Shown here: piece by piece, positions 27,203-36,338 of the stretch | Layout: each line of letters starts with the position of its first letter | Position numbering within the stretch: the stretch's first letter is position 1 | NCBI RefSeq assembly: GCF_021646545.1 | Contig: NZ_JAKIRP010000006.1 | Location: forward strand, 248,001 to 312,000 | DNA: 64,000 nucleotides | Direction of reading: 5' to 3' | From: Chitinophaga filiformis | Lineage (GTDB): Bacteria; Bacteroidota; Bacteroidia; Chitinophagales; Chitinophagaceae | Notes under the pieces: model-generated | What the model was told of the DNA's origin: nothing | What the model saw: the letters and a program-made list of their open reading frames with translations, nothing else | The model's database searches: none | Position numbers and translations under genes: made by a program

Positions 27203-30200
27203 ATGAAACCAAACAAATGGGGCGCCCCTCTGTGCAAGGGACTGCGCCCGCTCCTGTTGCTCATATTGTTGATCTGCAACCGGATACCGGCCCATGCCTG
27301 GTATACGCCTGCCAGCTATTCGTTTCGGCAGGCCGCTGTATTAAAGGGCATTATCAGAAACACAAAGGGAGAATTGCTTGCTGGTGTAACCATTAAAATA
27401 AAAGGCGGTGCAAGTGGTACGGTATCCAAAGAAGATGGTACGTTCCAGCTGCAGGTGCCGGACCCCGGTAAAGCCATCCTGGAGATCAGCTATATGGGTT
27501 ACCAATCGCAGGAAATTGCGCTGGGAGGCCGCAGCACATTGGAGATCACACTGACAGAAAGTGCCAGCGGATTGAATGAAGTGCTGGTAATCGGGTATGG
27601 CACACAGAAAAAAGTATCATCCACTGCAGCAATATCTTCAGTGGGCGGTAAAGAATTGGCTAAATCAACGGTTCCCAATATCTCCAACTCACTGGCAGGA
27701 CGAGTGGCCGGTGTCAGTATGCGTCCGAATGGCGGTCGGCCGGGAGCTGATAACCCCGACATCCATATCCGCGGTATCGCTACGACCGGCAACAATGGAG
27801 CGCTCATTGTGGTAGATGGTATTATCCGTAATAATATCAATGAAATACCCGCCAGCTCTATCGCTTCCGTAACGGTCCTCAAAGATGCTGCTGCCGTTGC
27901 GCCGTACGGTCTTGGCGGCGCCAACGGTGTACTGCTTATCACCACCAAAAAGGGATTAAGCGGTCCGCCACAGCTATCGCTCAATGCCTATTACGGCGTA
28001 CAGTCGCCTACCTACTATCCTGACATGCTGAATGCACAGGATTATATGCGCCTGCACAATGAGGCCTATCTGAACGAGAATCCGACCGGTACGCAGCTAC
28101 CTTATGCCCAGACCCATATTGATCAGTATGCGGAGCTGAATGCAAAAGATCCTGACAGATATCCTATCAGCAATACCAAAGATCTGGTGCGTATGCATGC
28201 GCCAATGCAGAACTACACATTGCAGCTGACTGGTGGTTCCCCCTCAATGAAATACTTTGTTTCACTGGGCTATCTGAACCAGGCAGGTATGTTCGATCCC
28301 GTTAAATATCAGCGGTATGATTATGCCGTTAACATGGACATACAGGCCACCAAAACTACGACGGTAAATGTATCGCTGCTGGGCGCTTTTCAGCAGACCC
28401 GTTCTGTGGATGCCGCCACCACTGTTAACATACTTTTCCGCAGTGGCTACAAATTCATCCCTATCGCCAACCTGCGTTACAGCAATGGTTTGTGGGGGGA
28501 ATTTGCCGGCAACTCCCCTATCGGCATCCTGAATGCCGGGTATCAGCGCGACAATAAAAGTACCATGCTGTCAACCATTGCGGTGAACCAGGAACTACCC
28601 TTTATACCCGGCTTAAGTGTCAAAGGGAGCTTCAGTTTTGACCCGATGCAGACAACCCGCAAGGGATGGCATACACCGTTCTATTTCTATTCCCAGAACC
28701 TCTCTACAACACCCTATACTTATACCAGGCAGATCTCCACATCTGAGGGTAATGCGGCCTCTTTTACCTGGCTGCAACAGGAATATGCGCAGCAGCGCAC
28801 CTACACCTTCCAGGGCTACCTGAATTATAAGCGCACCTTCGGTAAACATGACGTCACGGGACTGGTGGTAGCAGAGGCCCGCGACAGCGATTCCAGCGCC
28901 TTTTCTGCCCGCAGGAACAATTTCGGTGTGAACATCGATGAGTTGAGCATGGGAAGCTCTAATAAGAATGATTTTGATAATACCGGCTCTTCCTCCACAG
29001 GCAGCCAGATCGGTTTTGTATACCGCGTGGGCTATAGCTACGCCAATAAATACCTGGTGGAAGCATCCGGCCGTTATGATGGCCACTACTATTTTGCACC
29101 AGGAAAACGCTGGGGCTATTTTCCTGCAGTATCCCTGGGTTGGGTAATGTCTGGTGAAAGCTTCATGCACCGGTTACCATTTATCAATTATCTGAAGCTA
29201 AGAGGATCGTGGGGTAAATCGGGTAACCTGGCCGGTACCTCCTTCCAGTATTTACAGGGATATTCTTTGTACGGCAATGCTTATGCCTGGGGCAATGGTA
29301 ATATGGTCCAGGGATCGTTTGTTCCCCGTGAAGCCAACAGGAACATTACCTGGGAGATCTCGACGAAAACCGACGTTGGCTTTGAAGCCTCGCTGTGGAA
29401 CGGTTTACTGGACCTGGAAGTGGACTATTTCCGTGAAAGAAGGACCGGTATGCTACTCCCTCCTGCGGTAACGATACCCATCGAATATGGCCTCAGTCTC
29501 TCTGACGAAAACGAAGGTATTATGCAGAACCATGGTATTGAAATCACCGCAGGTACAACGCATCAATTTGCGAATGGCCTCCGCTTAGGCCTCAGTGGTA
29601 ATTTCAGTTATGCACGCAATAAAATGCTGCAGATCTTTGAGACTTCCGCTACCCGCAATAATCCTAACAGGAGCCGTACAGGCAGGGCATTGGGAACTCC
29701 TTTCGGTTATCATGCATTAGGCCTGTTCAGTACTGCAGACGATAAAAATAATGATGGGATCATTAACCCTGCGGATGGTTATAATGTCATACAGTTCGGC
29801 AACCTGCATCCCGGTGATATTAAGTATGCAGATCTCAGTGGTCCTGATGGAAAACCGGACGGCAGGATCGATGCGCATGATGAAACGCATATCGGCTATC
29901 CCACCTACCCGCTGATCACTTACGGTTTCACGCCAACTGCCTCCTGGAAAGGACTGGAACTGAGCTTATTCTTCCAGGGGTCTGCCATGTCGAGTTTTAA
30001 CATAGCAGGCTTCCAGACCATTCCATTCAATAACAACAACAGTAACTCCGCATACGAATACTACAACAACCGATGGACGCCCGATCGCCAGGATGCGAAA
30101 TATCCGAGAGCGAACCAATCCCCCTACGCTAACAATACACAGACGTCTGATTTCTGGATGGCGAATACCTCACTACTGCGACTAAAAACAGCGGTGCTGG

Positions 30201-30388
30201 GGTATACCCTGCCCTCCCGGTTAACACAACGCTGGCGGATGCAGGCTGTACGCGTTTATGTATCAGGCCAGAATGTATTCACCATCAGTAAAATGAATTT
30301 TATGGACCCTGAGGTAGGCTATACTGATGGCGAAGTCGCTTATCCCAATCAGAAGGTATATACAGGCGGATTGAATGTAACTTTTTAG
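27203..30388 (+). CDS. susC-like: SusC/RagA TonB-dependent transporter (locus 3)
   Basis: This 1061-residue protein has an N-terminal signal region (LLLLILLICNRIPAHAW, about 15-32), a CarboxypepD_reg-like domain (LKGIIRNTKGELLAGVTI, about 47-120), the signature LNEVLVIGYGTQKKVS, plug motifs IHIRGIATTGNNG, LIVVDGIIRNN and the degenerate VAPYGLGGANGVLLITTKKG, and a full barrel ending GGLNVTF. The usual AIYGSRG is replaced by APYGLGG. The pair with SusD stands alone: no enzyme or regulator is adjacent, so its substrate cannot be inferred. The start at 27203 gives a usable signal. Confidence 0.93.
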   Translation: MKPNKWGAPLCKGLRPLLLLILLICNRIPAHAWYTPASYSFRQAAVLKGIIRNTKGELLAGVTIKIKGGASGTVSKEDGTFQLQVPDPGKAILEISYMGYQSQEIALGGRSTLEITLTESASGLNEVLVIGYGTQKKVSSTAAISSVGGKELAKSTVPNISNSLAGRVAGVSMRPNGGRPGADNPDIHIRGIATTGNNGALIVVDGIIRNNINEIPASSIASVTVLKDAAAVAPYGLGGANGVLLITTKKGLSGPPQLSLNAYYGVQSPTYYPDMLNAQDYMRLHNEAYLNENPTGTQLPYAQTHIDQYAELNAKDPDRYPISNTKDLVRMHAPMQNYTLQLTGGSPSMKYFVSLGYLNQAGMFDPVKYQRYDYAVNMDIQATKTTTVNVSLLGAFQQTRSVDAATTVNILFRSGYKFIPIANLRYSNGLWGEFAGNSPIGILNAGYQRDNKSTMLSTIAVNQELPFIPGLSVKGSFSFDPMQTTRKGWHTPFYFYSQNLSTTPYTYTRQISTSEGNAASFTWLQQEYAQQRTYTFQGYLNYKRTFGKHDVTGLVVAEARDSDSSAFSARRNNFGVNIDELSMGSSNKNDFDNTGSSSTGSQIGFVYRVGYSYANKYLVEASGRYDGHYYFAPGKRWGYFPAVSLGWVMSGESFMHRLPFINYLKLRGSWGKSGNLAGTSFQYLQGYSLYGNAYAWGNGNMVQGSFVPREANRNITWEISTKTDVGFEASLWNGLLDLEVDYFRERRTGMLLPPAVTIPIEYGLSLSDENEGIMQNHGIEITAGTTHQFANGLRLGLSGNFSYARNKMLQIFETSATRNNPNRSRTGRALGTPFGYHALGLFSTADDKNNDGIINPADGYNVIQFGNLHPGDIKYADLSGPDGKPDGRIDAHDETHIGYPTYPLITYGFTPTASWKGLELSLFFQGSAMSSFNIAGFQTIPFNNNNSNSAYEYYNNRWTPDRQDAKYPRANQSPYANNTQTSDFWMANTSLLRLKTAVLGYTLPSRLTQRWRMQAVRVYVSGQNVFTISKMNFMDPEVGYTDGEVAYPNQKVYTGGLNVTF

Positions 30389-30411
30389 CTCACACGTTAA
30401 CAGGACTTACT

Positions 30412-32193
30412 ATGAAACGTATCATATATTGCATGCTGCTCATCCTATTGCTGCCGTTCTTCTCCTGTACGAAAGACTTCCTGGAGAATACGGACAAAAC
30501 ACAACTAACGGATGAAATGCAGTGGTCGTCGGAAGGCAATGCCGACATCTTTCTCAATGACATCTATGGCGATCTGCCTAATTACTGGAATCAGCCGGAG
30601 AACCTGGACAATTTCACTGATGATAATGATGCCGGTTTCTACTACACCTCCTACAACTGGAAGCAGGGCATTGTATCTCCTGCAGGCACTGACTATACAG
30701 TATGGGGTGGCATTACCGGATCAGGAGATCTTACCAACTGGCCTGCTACTTTTACAGCGGTAAGGAAATGCAATACCTTCATTGCAAAGGTGAATGCTTA
30801 TGCTTCCAATTTCTCCGAAACGTGGCGGAAGAGGCGTCTGGACGAAGCGCGGTTCCTGCGGGCTTTCTTTTACAGTGAACTCTGGATGCATCTGGGCGGG
30901 CTTCCTATTATCACGAATGTACCTGACCGTAACAACGGTGACAGCAGCCAGCTTTATTATGCCCGCAGCACATTTGCGGAGACGGTAGATTTCATTGTCA
31001 GTGATCTTGATACAGTAGTACGCAATGGCAATCTTGCCATCAAATACAACGCCGGCGATGCTGATGCAGGCCGTGCCACATTAGGCGGCGCATTGGCCTT
31101 AAAAGGCTGGATACAGCTGTATGCAGCCAGTCCTGCGTTCAATGCAGCACAACCTGCCGCCGGGGCAGATCCGCATCATGTGGCGGGCTACGGTCAGTTT
31201 GATGCAAACAAATGGGCTGCAGCTGCTACTACGCTCAAACAATTTATCGATCAATATGGCAACGGACATCCTTTTAGCTTGTTTCCCGACCTGTCTGCCT
31301 TATGGTATGAGTCCAATGAATACAACAGTGAAGTGCTGTGGGACCGCCAGGTAGTGGCTGTTACCATGGGATCTTCCTTTGAACAATATGGCGGCCCGGT
31401 GTGGATCAATGGCGCTTATTATACCTGGGGCAATTACAATCCTACGCAGGAGCTGGTAGATCAGTTCCGGATGGCCAATGGTAAACGTATCGAAGATCCG
31501 ACATCAGGTTACAATCCTCAAAATCCTTATGTTGGAAGAGAGCCGCGCTTCTACCAATGGATCGTGTATGACGGTGCTCCTTACAAAATGGCCTGGATGG
31601 ATAAACAGGATACTATCTATACCCGTATTGACAGGGTACGGCCATCAAAAAACCAGATAGACTTTGGGACAGACGATGTGAGTAATACAGGCTATTATTT
31701 CAAGAAAAGACTAAACCCATTGGTACGACCTGGCGGAGGCGCTATCAGCGGCGCCAACTTCATTTATTACCGCTATACAGAGATCCTGCTGGGATATGCG
31801 GAAGCGCAGAACGAAGCCGTAGGACCAGATGCAAGTGTATACGATGCAATCAACCAGGTGCGTGCAAGAGGTGGTCTTCCTCCTTTGCCGGCATCACTCA
31901 GCCAGGAGGAAATGCGCACGGCCATTCACCAGGAGCGGCGGGTGGAATTGTGTTTCGAGAACAAACGTTTCTATGACCTCATTCGCTGGAAAACAGCAGA
32001 ACAGTTGCTGATCCACGACCGGCATGGGATGAAGATTTCGAACACTGTTCCGGAGAATAATAGCGGTGTATGGAAATATGAAGTAGTACCGTTGAACCAT
32101 CCGCATGTATTCGTTCCGAAGATGTATCTCAACCCGATTCCACAGGATGTACTGGACCGTAACCCAAGGGTTACACAGAATCCGGGGTATTAG
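30412..32193 (+). CDS. susD-like: SusD/RagB-family lipoprotein (locus 3)
   Basis: This 593-residue protein has a lipobox (LLPFFSCTKD, Cys19), an N-terminal region with FLENTDKTQLTDEMQWSS, and a C-terminal SusD core (YRYTEILLGYAEAQNEA, VRARGGLPPLPA, QERRVELCFENKRFYDLIRW). The middle has an insertion rich in Gly/Ala (NAGDADAGRAT, QPAAGADPHH). It is 23 bp after susC and is followed by a strong terminator, so the two genes form a short operon. Confidence 0.93.
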   Translation: MKRIIYCMLLILLLPFFSCTKDFLENTDKTQLTDEMQWSSEGNADIFLNDIYGDLPNYWNQPENLDNFTDDNDAGFYYTSYNWKQGIVSPAGTDYTVWGGITGSGDLTNWPATFTAVRKCNTFIAKVNAYASNFSETWRKRRLDEARFLRAFFYSELWMHLGGLPIITNVPDRNNGDSSQLYYARSTFAETVDFIVSDLDTVVRNGNLAIKYNAGDADAGRATLGGALALKGWIQLYAASPAFNAAQPAAGADPHHVAGYGQFDANKWAAAATTLKQFIDQYGNGHPFSLFPDLSALWYESNEYNSEVLWDRQVVAVTMGSSFEQYGGPVWINGAYYTWGNYNPTQELVDQFRMANGKRIEDPTSGYNPQNPYVGREPRFYQWIVYDGAPYKMAWMDKQDTIYTRIDRVRPSKNQIDFGTDDVSNTGYYFKKRLNPLVRPGGGAISGANFIYYRYTEILLGYAEAQNEAVGPDASVYDAINQVRARGGLPPLPASLSQEEMRTAIHQERRVELCFENKRFYDLIRWKTAEQLLIHDRHGMKISNTVPENNSGVWKYEVVPLNHPHVFVPKMYLNPIPQDVLDRNPRVTQNPGY

Positions 32194-32197
32194 GAAT

Positions 32198-32237
32198 AAA
32201 AAAGGGCGTGTCATTGCTTGTCTGACACGCCCTTTTT
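32198..32237 (+). terminator. Strong terminator of locus 3
   Basis: AAAAAGGGCGTGTCA and its complement with a 9-nt loop, followed by a T-run. It starts 4 bp after the susD stop and also faces the minus-strand gene ending at 32298, so it can be bidirectional. Confidence 0.9.
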
Positions 32238-32297
32238 CAGTTTTATAAATGAACGGGATGATCGTTTAATTACCAGGCTGACAAGTAGAATATTATC

Positions 32298-33011
32298 CTA
32301 TTTCCCGAAATGCATATTGATGAAGGGTAGCCGTCTGAATCCCCTGGGGTTATTTAGGGCTATATTGTATAAGCCTAATTGCACGCCCTTTAACCGGGAA
32401 GTTTTGTTGATGCCGCCGATAGCAAGTCCCTTATGTACTACGGATTCATTAGATGCGGCAACTGCTATCCCTCTTACCTCACCAATATCTGCCCAAAACA
32501 AAGACAGCGCAATCCCATTGACGACATTTTTCGGAGCACCCTCACTCCCATGTATGTTACTCAATGACAAAGCACTAATTGCCAGTCCGTTGACTGTATC
32601 GATCATCATAATGCCCATCATTCCTATTCCATTCAGTCTATTTCCTCCCCCCATCGCAAGCGCCAGCATTATTCCGTTCTCACGCTGCGCACCGTTGAAA
32701 AGCCCCCCGATGGAAAGGCCATTATTCTGAGCCTGTATTTTACAAAGTACACCAATTGAAATACCATTGCTCGCTTTATTATCGTCCTCGTCGAGATCCA
32801 GCAAGGTAAAGTCGAATCCATTTAATATTTTGACTTGTTTATTCATCAGATTAAATCTGAAACCGTTATAAACACGTGAATTACCAAAACAGATACCTGC
32901 CTTTTTTGATCCAAGGCTAAGATATTTTCCTGGCAGGGAATCAATTTCAGCAGACGCCAGTATTGGGAATAACACTATAAAAAGAAGGGCTAAGAAAGTG
33001 GACCTGGTCAT
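32298..33011 (-). CDS. LA_2272-like surface repeat protein, copy 1
   Basis: This 237-residue exported protein has a signal peptide ending ASAE and repeated motifs such as NGISIG, NNGLSIGG, ENGIMLAL and NGLAISAL, spaced about 20-25 residues, each turning on an Asn-Gly. They suggest a beta-solenoid or beta-barrel-like repeat, as in LA_2272-family surface repeat proteins. Its N-terminus (KYLSLGSKKAGICFGNS) and C-terminus (LPFINMHFGK) match those of the gene immediately upstream. The function is unknown. It is 32 bp downstream of that paralogue and probably co-transcribed. Confidence 0.7.
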   Translation of the reverse strand: MTRSTFLALLFIVLFPILASAEIDSLPGKYLSLGSKKAGICFGNSRVYNGFRFNLMNKQVKILNGFDFTLLDLDEDDNKASNGISIGVLCKIQAQNNGLSIGGLFNGAQRENGIMLALAMGGGNRLNGIGMMGIMMIDTVNGLAISALSLSNIHGSEGAPKNVVNGIALSLFWADIGEVRGIAVAASNESVVHKGLAIGGINKTSRLKGVQLGLYNIALNNPRGFRRLPFINMHFGK

Positions 33012-33043
33012 AGTTTATAGGATGATATTTTGTTAATTGTATT

Positions 33044-33739
33044 TTACTTTCCGAAATGCATGTTTATCAACGGCAAGCGTCTTAATCCCTTCGGATTATT
33101 CAGCGCAACGTTATATAATCCGATCTGCATTCCTCTTAATCGTTTCGTTTTATTATAAGCACCAACAGCAAGTCCCCTGTGCTTTTCAGAAAAGTTTTCT
33201 AAAGAAACGGCTATTCCATTCATCGTTCCGGTTATTGTTCCGCTAACGGCTAAGGCCACACCATTGATCCTGCCCGCTGTATCCACCCCTCGTCTTCCTA
33301 CTTCTCCCCCTATAGCTAATCCATTCACCGTGTCGCAGGCAAGAACCACAGCTGCGCCCAGGCCATTCAGCTTGTTACCTACGTTATACAGGAGTCCCAG
33401 CATGATTCCATTTTCATAGTCTACAGCGTTCAGCAATCCGCCTATCGCAAGACCATTATTATGCTCCTGTGTATTAGCACCGACAGCCGCCGAAAGGCCA
33501 TTACTCACACCTTTTTTGTCCTCGTTAACCAGCGCAAGATCGAACCCATTTAATCGTCTCACATTTTTGTTCAGGCCATTAAATCTAAAACCAGTAAATA
33601 CAGGTGAATTACCAAAACAGATACCTGCCTTTTTCGATCCGAGACTTAAGTATTTTGCTGGTAATGAGTCAGTTTGCGCAAACGTCAGGATAGGGAACAG
33701 CACCGTAAAAAGAAGGGCCAGAAGAGTGGCTCTCATCAT
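33044..33739 (-). CDS. LA_2272-like surface repeat protein, copy 2
   Basis: This protein of about 231 residues has a signal peptide (MMRATLLALLF to FAQ) and the same Asn-Gly repeats (NGLSAAVG, NNGLAIGG, ENGIMLGL, NGLAIGGEVG, NGIAVSLENF) and C-terminus (LPLINMHFGK) as the gene downstream. The start at 33739 was chosen because MMRATLLALLF aligns with MTRSTFLALLF of the paralogue; the frame is open further upstream without a signal. The two copies differ most in the middle repeats, as expected after duplication with faster change in exposed loops. The Fnr-type site at 33793 lies 54 bp ahead. Confidence 0.7.
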   Translation of the reverse strand: MMRATLLALLFTVLFPILTFAQTDSLPAKYLSLGSKKAGICFGNSPVFTGFRFNGLNKNVRRLNGFDLALVNEDKKGVSNGLSAAVGANTQEHNNGLAIGGLLNAVDYENGIMLGLLYNVGNKLNGLGAAVVLACDTVNGLAIGGEVGRRGVDTAGRINGVALAVSGTITGTMNGIAVSLENFSEKHRGLAVGAYNKTKRLRGMQIGLYNVALNNPKGLRRLPLINMHFGK

Positions 33740-33792
33740 AGTTATAGGTTTATTATCAAACTTACCCCCTTTTATGGGGAAATTCAAATTTT

Positions 33793-33806
33793 TTGACTTA
33801 GATCAA
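33793..33806. promoter_or_regulatory. Fnr/Crp-box-like site
   Basis: TTGACTTAGATCAA matches the Fnr pattern TTGAT-N4-ATCAA at nine of ten fixed positions. It is 57 bp upstream of the DUF2798 gene, whose operon encodes a Crp/Fnr-type regulator, and also upstream of the divergent repeat-protein genes. Its centre lies about 40 bp before the predicted transcription start, a class II activator position. Confidence 0.6.
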
Positions 33807-33828
33807 ATTTTAACCCTCCCGGCCAATG

Positions 33829-33836
33829 CAACTTTG
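33829..33836 (+). promoter_or_regulatory. -7-like element for the DUF2798/crp operon
   Basis: CAACTTTG matches TAnnTTTG at seven of eight positions, 27 nt before the ATG. The spacing to the Fnr-type box supports it. Confidence 0.4.
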
Positions 33837-33863
33837 CAGCGTTATATTCTTAAAACAACAACA

Positions 33864-34088
33864 ATGAAAGAGAAACATTTCAAGTACATCAACACACTCT
33901 TTGTCGTAATTCCCATGACACTGATCATGGCATTTGTGGGACTGATCCGTAACTATGGTTTTGGAGAGGACTGGTTCATCAAATTCCTGAAGGCCTGGAG
34001 CATTATGGTGCCAGTTGCTTATGCAGCGGCCTTTATCATTATTCCCAATGCACGCAAATTAGCTGAGCGGGTCACGGCAAAATCGTAA
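33864..34088 (+). CDS. Small two-helix membrane protein (DUF2798-like)
   Basis: This 74-residue protein starts at MKEKHFKYINTLF; the frame is open further upstream but through the promoter region. Two hydrophobic helices are visible (LFVVIPMTLIMAFVGLI and SIMVPVAYAAAFIIIP), joined by FGEDWFIKFLKAW and ending in a basic tail (ARKLAERV). The pattern matches DUF2798, a family of small inner-membrane proteins of unknown function. The regulator gene starts 22 bp downstream, so the two probably form an operon. Confidence 0.8.
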   Translation: MKEKHFKYINTLFVVIPMTLIMAFVGLIRNYGFGEDWFIKFLKAWSIMVPVAYAAAFIIIPNARKLAERVTAKS

Positions 34089-34110
34089 TTTGCTTGGGAA
34101 ATACAATTGC

Positions 34111-34680
34111 ATGCACGAACAACTGGCTAGTTACATCAATGCACAGATCGAGGTCAGTGAAGAGGAATTAACAACCATCCTTTCTTACTTCAAGCCGTTG
34201 AAAGCAAAGAAAAATGAGCTCCTGTTAACACAGGGACAAACCAGCCAACGATCTTATTTCGTTGGCAAGGGTTGTTTGAGGATATACTTTACTACTGAAG
34301 ACGGTCAGGATGCTACCCGTTATTTTGCTTTTGAAAACCAGTTTGCTACGGCGTTAATGAGCTTTATTACCGGCGAGGCTTCTGAAGAATTTATTCAGGC
34401 AGTGGAGCCGGCAGAGCTGCTTTACATCAGTCATAAAGATTTCTTTCATTTACTGGATATTATACCTCGGTGGGAAAAGTTCTACCGCAGTTATTTAGAG
34501 GGCGCTTATGTCACTAATACCAGGCGTTTGATGTCGTTTATTACATTAGATGCTGTGGAGCGTTATCGCCAGTTGCTGGCGCAAAACCCTGTTATTGTAA
34601 AAAGGCTGCCGAATAAGATGGTGGCTTCCTATCTGAACATCTCGCAGGAAACATTGAGCCGGTTGAAGTCGAGGGTCTGA
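34111..34680 (+). CDS. Crp/Fnr-family transcriptional regulator
   Basis: This 189-residue protein starts at MHEQLASYI (ATG at 34111; an upstream TTG is unlikely). It has a cNMP-binding-like beta-roll (LLLTQGQTSQRSYFVGKGCLRIYF) and a C-terminal HTH (LPNKMVASYLNISQETLSRLKSR). The Gly-x-Leu-Ala PBC motif of cAMP binders is absent (TEDGQDATRYFAF instead), and no four-Cys Fe-S cluster is visible, so the effector is unknown. The Fnr-like box upstream of the operon suggests autoregulation. Confidence 0.88.
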   Translation: MHEQLASYINAQIEVSEEELTTILSYFKPLKAKKNELLLTQGQTSQRSYFVGKGCLRIYFTTEDGQDATRYFAFENQFATALMSFITGEASEEFIQAVEPAELLYISHKDFFHLLDIIPRWEKFYRSYLEGAYVTNTRRLMSFITLDAVERYRQLLAQNPVIVKRLPNKMVASYLNISQETLSRLKSRV

Positions 34681-34785
34681 CAGCAGGCGCCAATGGTAAT
34701 AAAGAATTAACACCTGCTCACTATTCTGCAAAATATCTTTATGCGGATATATAAACCTATAGCAGACTCATAAGATACATGCATT

Positions 34786-36090
34786 ATGAAAAAGGGAATT
34801 GTTCTTTTTATTTTATCGTTATTGGGAACCGGGGCATTTGCCCAACAGGCGCAACATGTCGTTTTAATCACAATAGACGGCTTCCGTCCGGATTTTTATA
34901 TGGATACCTCATGGCATGCCGTTCACCTGCAGGAAATGGCTAAAAAGGGCGTTTATGCCAAAGGTGTGAACAGTGTGTTCCCATCTATGACCTATCCTTC
35001 CCATACCACCATCGTAACCGGTGTATGGCCGGTAAAACATGGAGTTTATTACAATAACATGTTTAACCCAAACGGTCCTGCCAATAAAAACTACTGGAAT
35101 GATACCGCTATCAAAGCACCTACTATCTGGAAAGTTGCACAGCAGAAAGGGATGAAAGTAGCTGCGCTGCTCTGGCCGGTATCTGCCGATGCGCCGGTGA
35201 TGTACAACATCCCTGATATTGGTGGTATGGGAGAAGCTGTGCGGGAGCAATATTCAAAACCTGCAAACTTTATTGCCGATCTGAAAAAAGATGTATTCAA
35301 TAACGCTACCCGCATAGAATATGGGAAAGATCATAACATCGCCGGCATTGCGTCGTACGTTATTAAGAAAGATCAACCTAACCTGATGACCATCCACTTC
35401 TTTTCCGTGGATCATTACCAGCATGAACAGGGCCGCCAGGGAGATCTGGTAAAAGCGGCTGTAGCAGATGCAGACAGCAGCGTAGGTATCATCATCGATG
35501 CGCTTAAAGCAGCCGGCATCTGGGAAAAAACTGTACTGATCGTTACAGGAGATCATGGCTTCCTGGATGTAAAAACAAGCGTTAATCCAAATATATGGCT
35601 CGTAAAAGCAGGGCTGATCACCGATGTGAAGAAAGATGACTGGAAGGCACAGTTCTATTCCGTAGGAGGTTCCAGCTATTTATACCTGAAAGATAAGAAC
35701 GACAGCAAGACCTTGAACCAGGTGAAAGATATCCTTGCCAATTTACCTGCGGAAGAAAAAAAGCTGTTCAGGATCATTGACCGCAAGCAACTTGACAAAG
35801 TAGGTGGTAATCCGGAAGTAGCATTTGCGCTCAGCGGTGAAAATGGGGCTTCATTTGGGAATGCAATGACAGGTGAGGCAATAAAACCAGGTCATGGTGG
35901 TTCCCATGGTTATTATCCTGATTTCACGGAAATACGTACAGGGTTTGTTGCATGTGGTCCTGGCGTAAAGGAAGGCGGCGTAATTCCGGAGATGAATCTG
36001 CGGGACATTGCACCGGCGCTGGCGAAGATATTGGGCCTGTCATTGCCTACAGCGGAGGGAAAGATACCGGCGGGGTTGTTGACGAAGTAA
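34786..36090 (+). CDS. Exported NPP-type alkaline phosphatase superfamily phosphodiesterase
   Basis: This 434-residue protein has a signal peptide (GAFAQ, about 20) and the nucleotide pyrophosphatase/phosphodiesterase active site: Asp31 in ITIDGFRPD, nucleophile Thr69 in PSMTYPSHTT, then FSVDHYQHEQG, VTGDHGF and GHGGSHGY for the two zinc ions. NPPs hydrolyse nucleotide or phospholipid-type phosphodiesters outside the cytoplasm. The gene lies 106 bp after the Crp-like regulator and stands alone ahead of the large palindromes, with no obvious terminator of its own unless the first palindrome serves. Confidence 0.88.
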   Translation: MKKGIVLFILSLLGTGAFAQQAQHVVLITIDGFRPDFYMDTSWHAVHLQEMAKKGVYAKGVNSVFPSMTYPSHTTIVTGVWPVKHGVYYNNMFNPNGPANKNYWNDTAIKAPTIWKVAQQKGMKVAALLWPVSADAPVMYNIPDIGGMGEAVREQYSKPANFIADLKKDVFNNATRIEYGKDHNIAGIASYVIKKDQPNLMTIHFFSVDHYQHEQGRQGDLVKAAVADADSSVGIIIDALKAAGIWEKTVLIVTGDHGFLDVKTSVNPNIWLVKAGLITDVKKDDWKAQFYSVGGSSYLYLKDKNDSKTLNQVKDILANLPAEEKKLFRIIDRKQLDKVGGNPEVAFALSGENGASFGNAMTGEAIKPGHGGSHGYYPDFTEIRTGFVACGPGVKEGGVIPEMNLRDIAPALAKILGLSLPTAEGKIPAGLLTK

Positions 36091-36103
36091 TCGGCAGACT
36101 ATA

Positions 36104-36209
36104 GTACCAACAGTGTACCAACGGTGTACCAATGGCCTCATCTTATGTTCATCTTACGTTTTGAACGTAAGATGAACATAAGATGAGGCCATTGGTACAC
36201 CGTTGGTAC
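36104..36209. repeat. Large perfect palindrome A made of 11-bp units
   Basis: The arms 36115-36160 and 36164-36209 are exact complements over 46 bp with only TTG between. Each arm is itself made of 11-bp units: GTACCAACGGT (36115), GTACCAATGGC (36126), CT, CATCTTATGTT (36139), CATCTTACGTT (36150); a further unit, GTACCAACAGT, lies just outside at 36104. It starts 24 bp after the NPP stop. A stem this long with no U-tract is not a standard terminator. Confidence 0.9.
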
Positions 36210-36338
36210 CGAATACATACTATACTGATGCCATGTTCATTCGTGTCAACGGCCGTTCATGTTTACAACCGGGTCCCGCCCCTTTGGAGGATCTTGTATC
36301 CAAGGTTCAACCCCATCCAGGTTAAGACAAGATTCGCT

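Noticed and set aside
28613..29170. Open frame (185 codons) antisense to susC of locus 3
   Set aside because: It lies wholly inside a confident SusC gene on the other strand; no recognisable motif.
5020..30388. Three SusC genes as recent duplications of one locus
   Set aside because: Their plug and barrel sequences differ widely and partner genes differ; only family-level similarity is seen.
36115..36209. Palindrome A as an ordinary terminator for the NPP gene
   Set aside because: Stem is far longer than terminators in this window, contains internal repeats and is not followed by a T-run.
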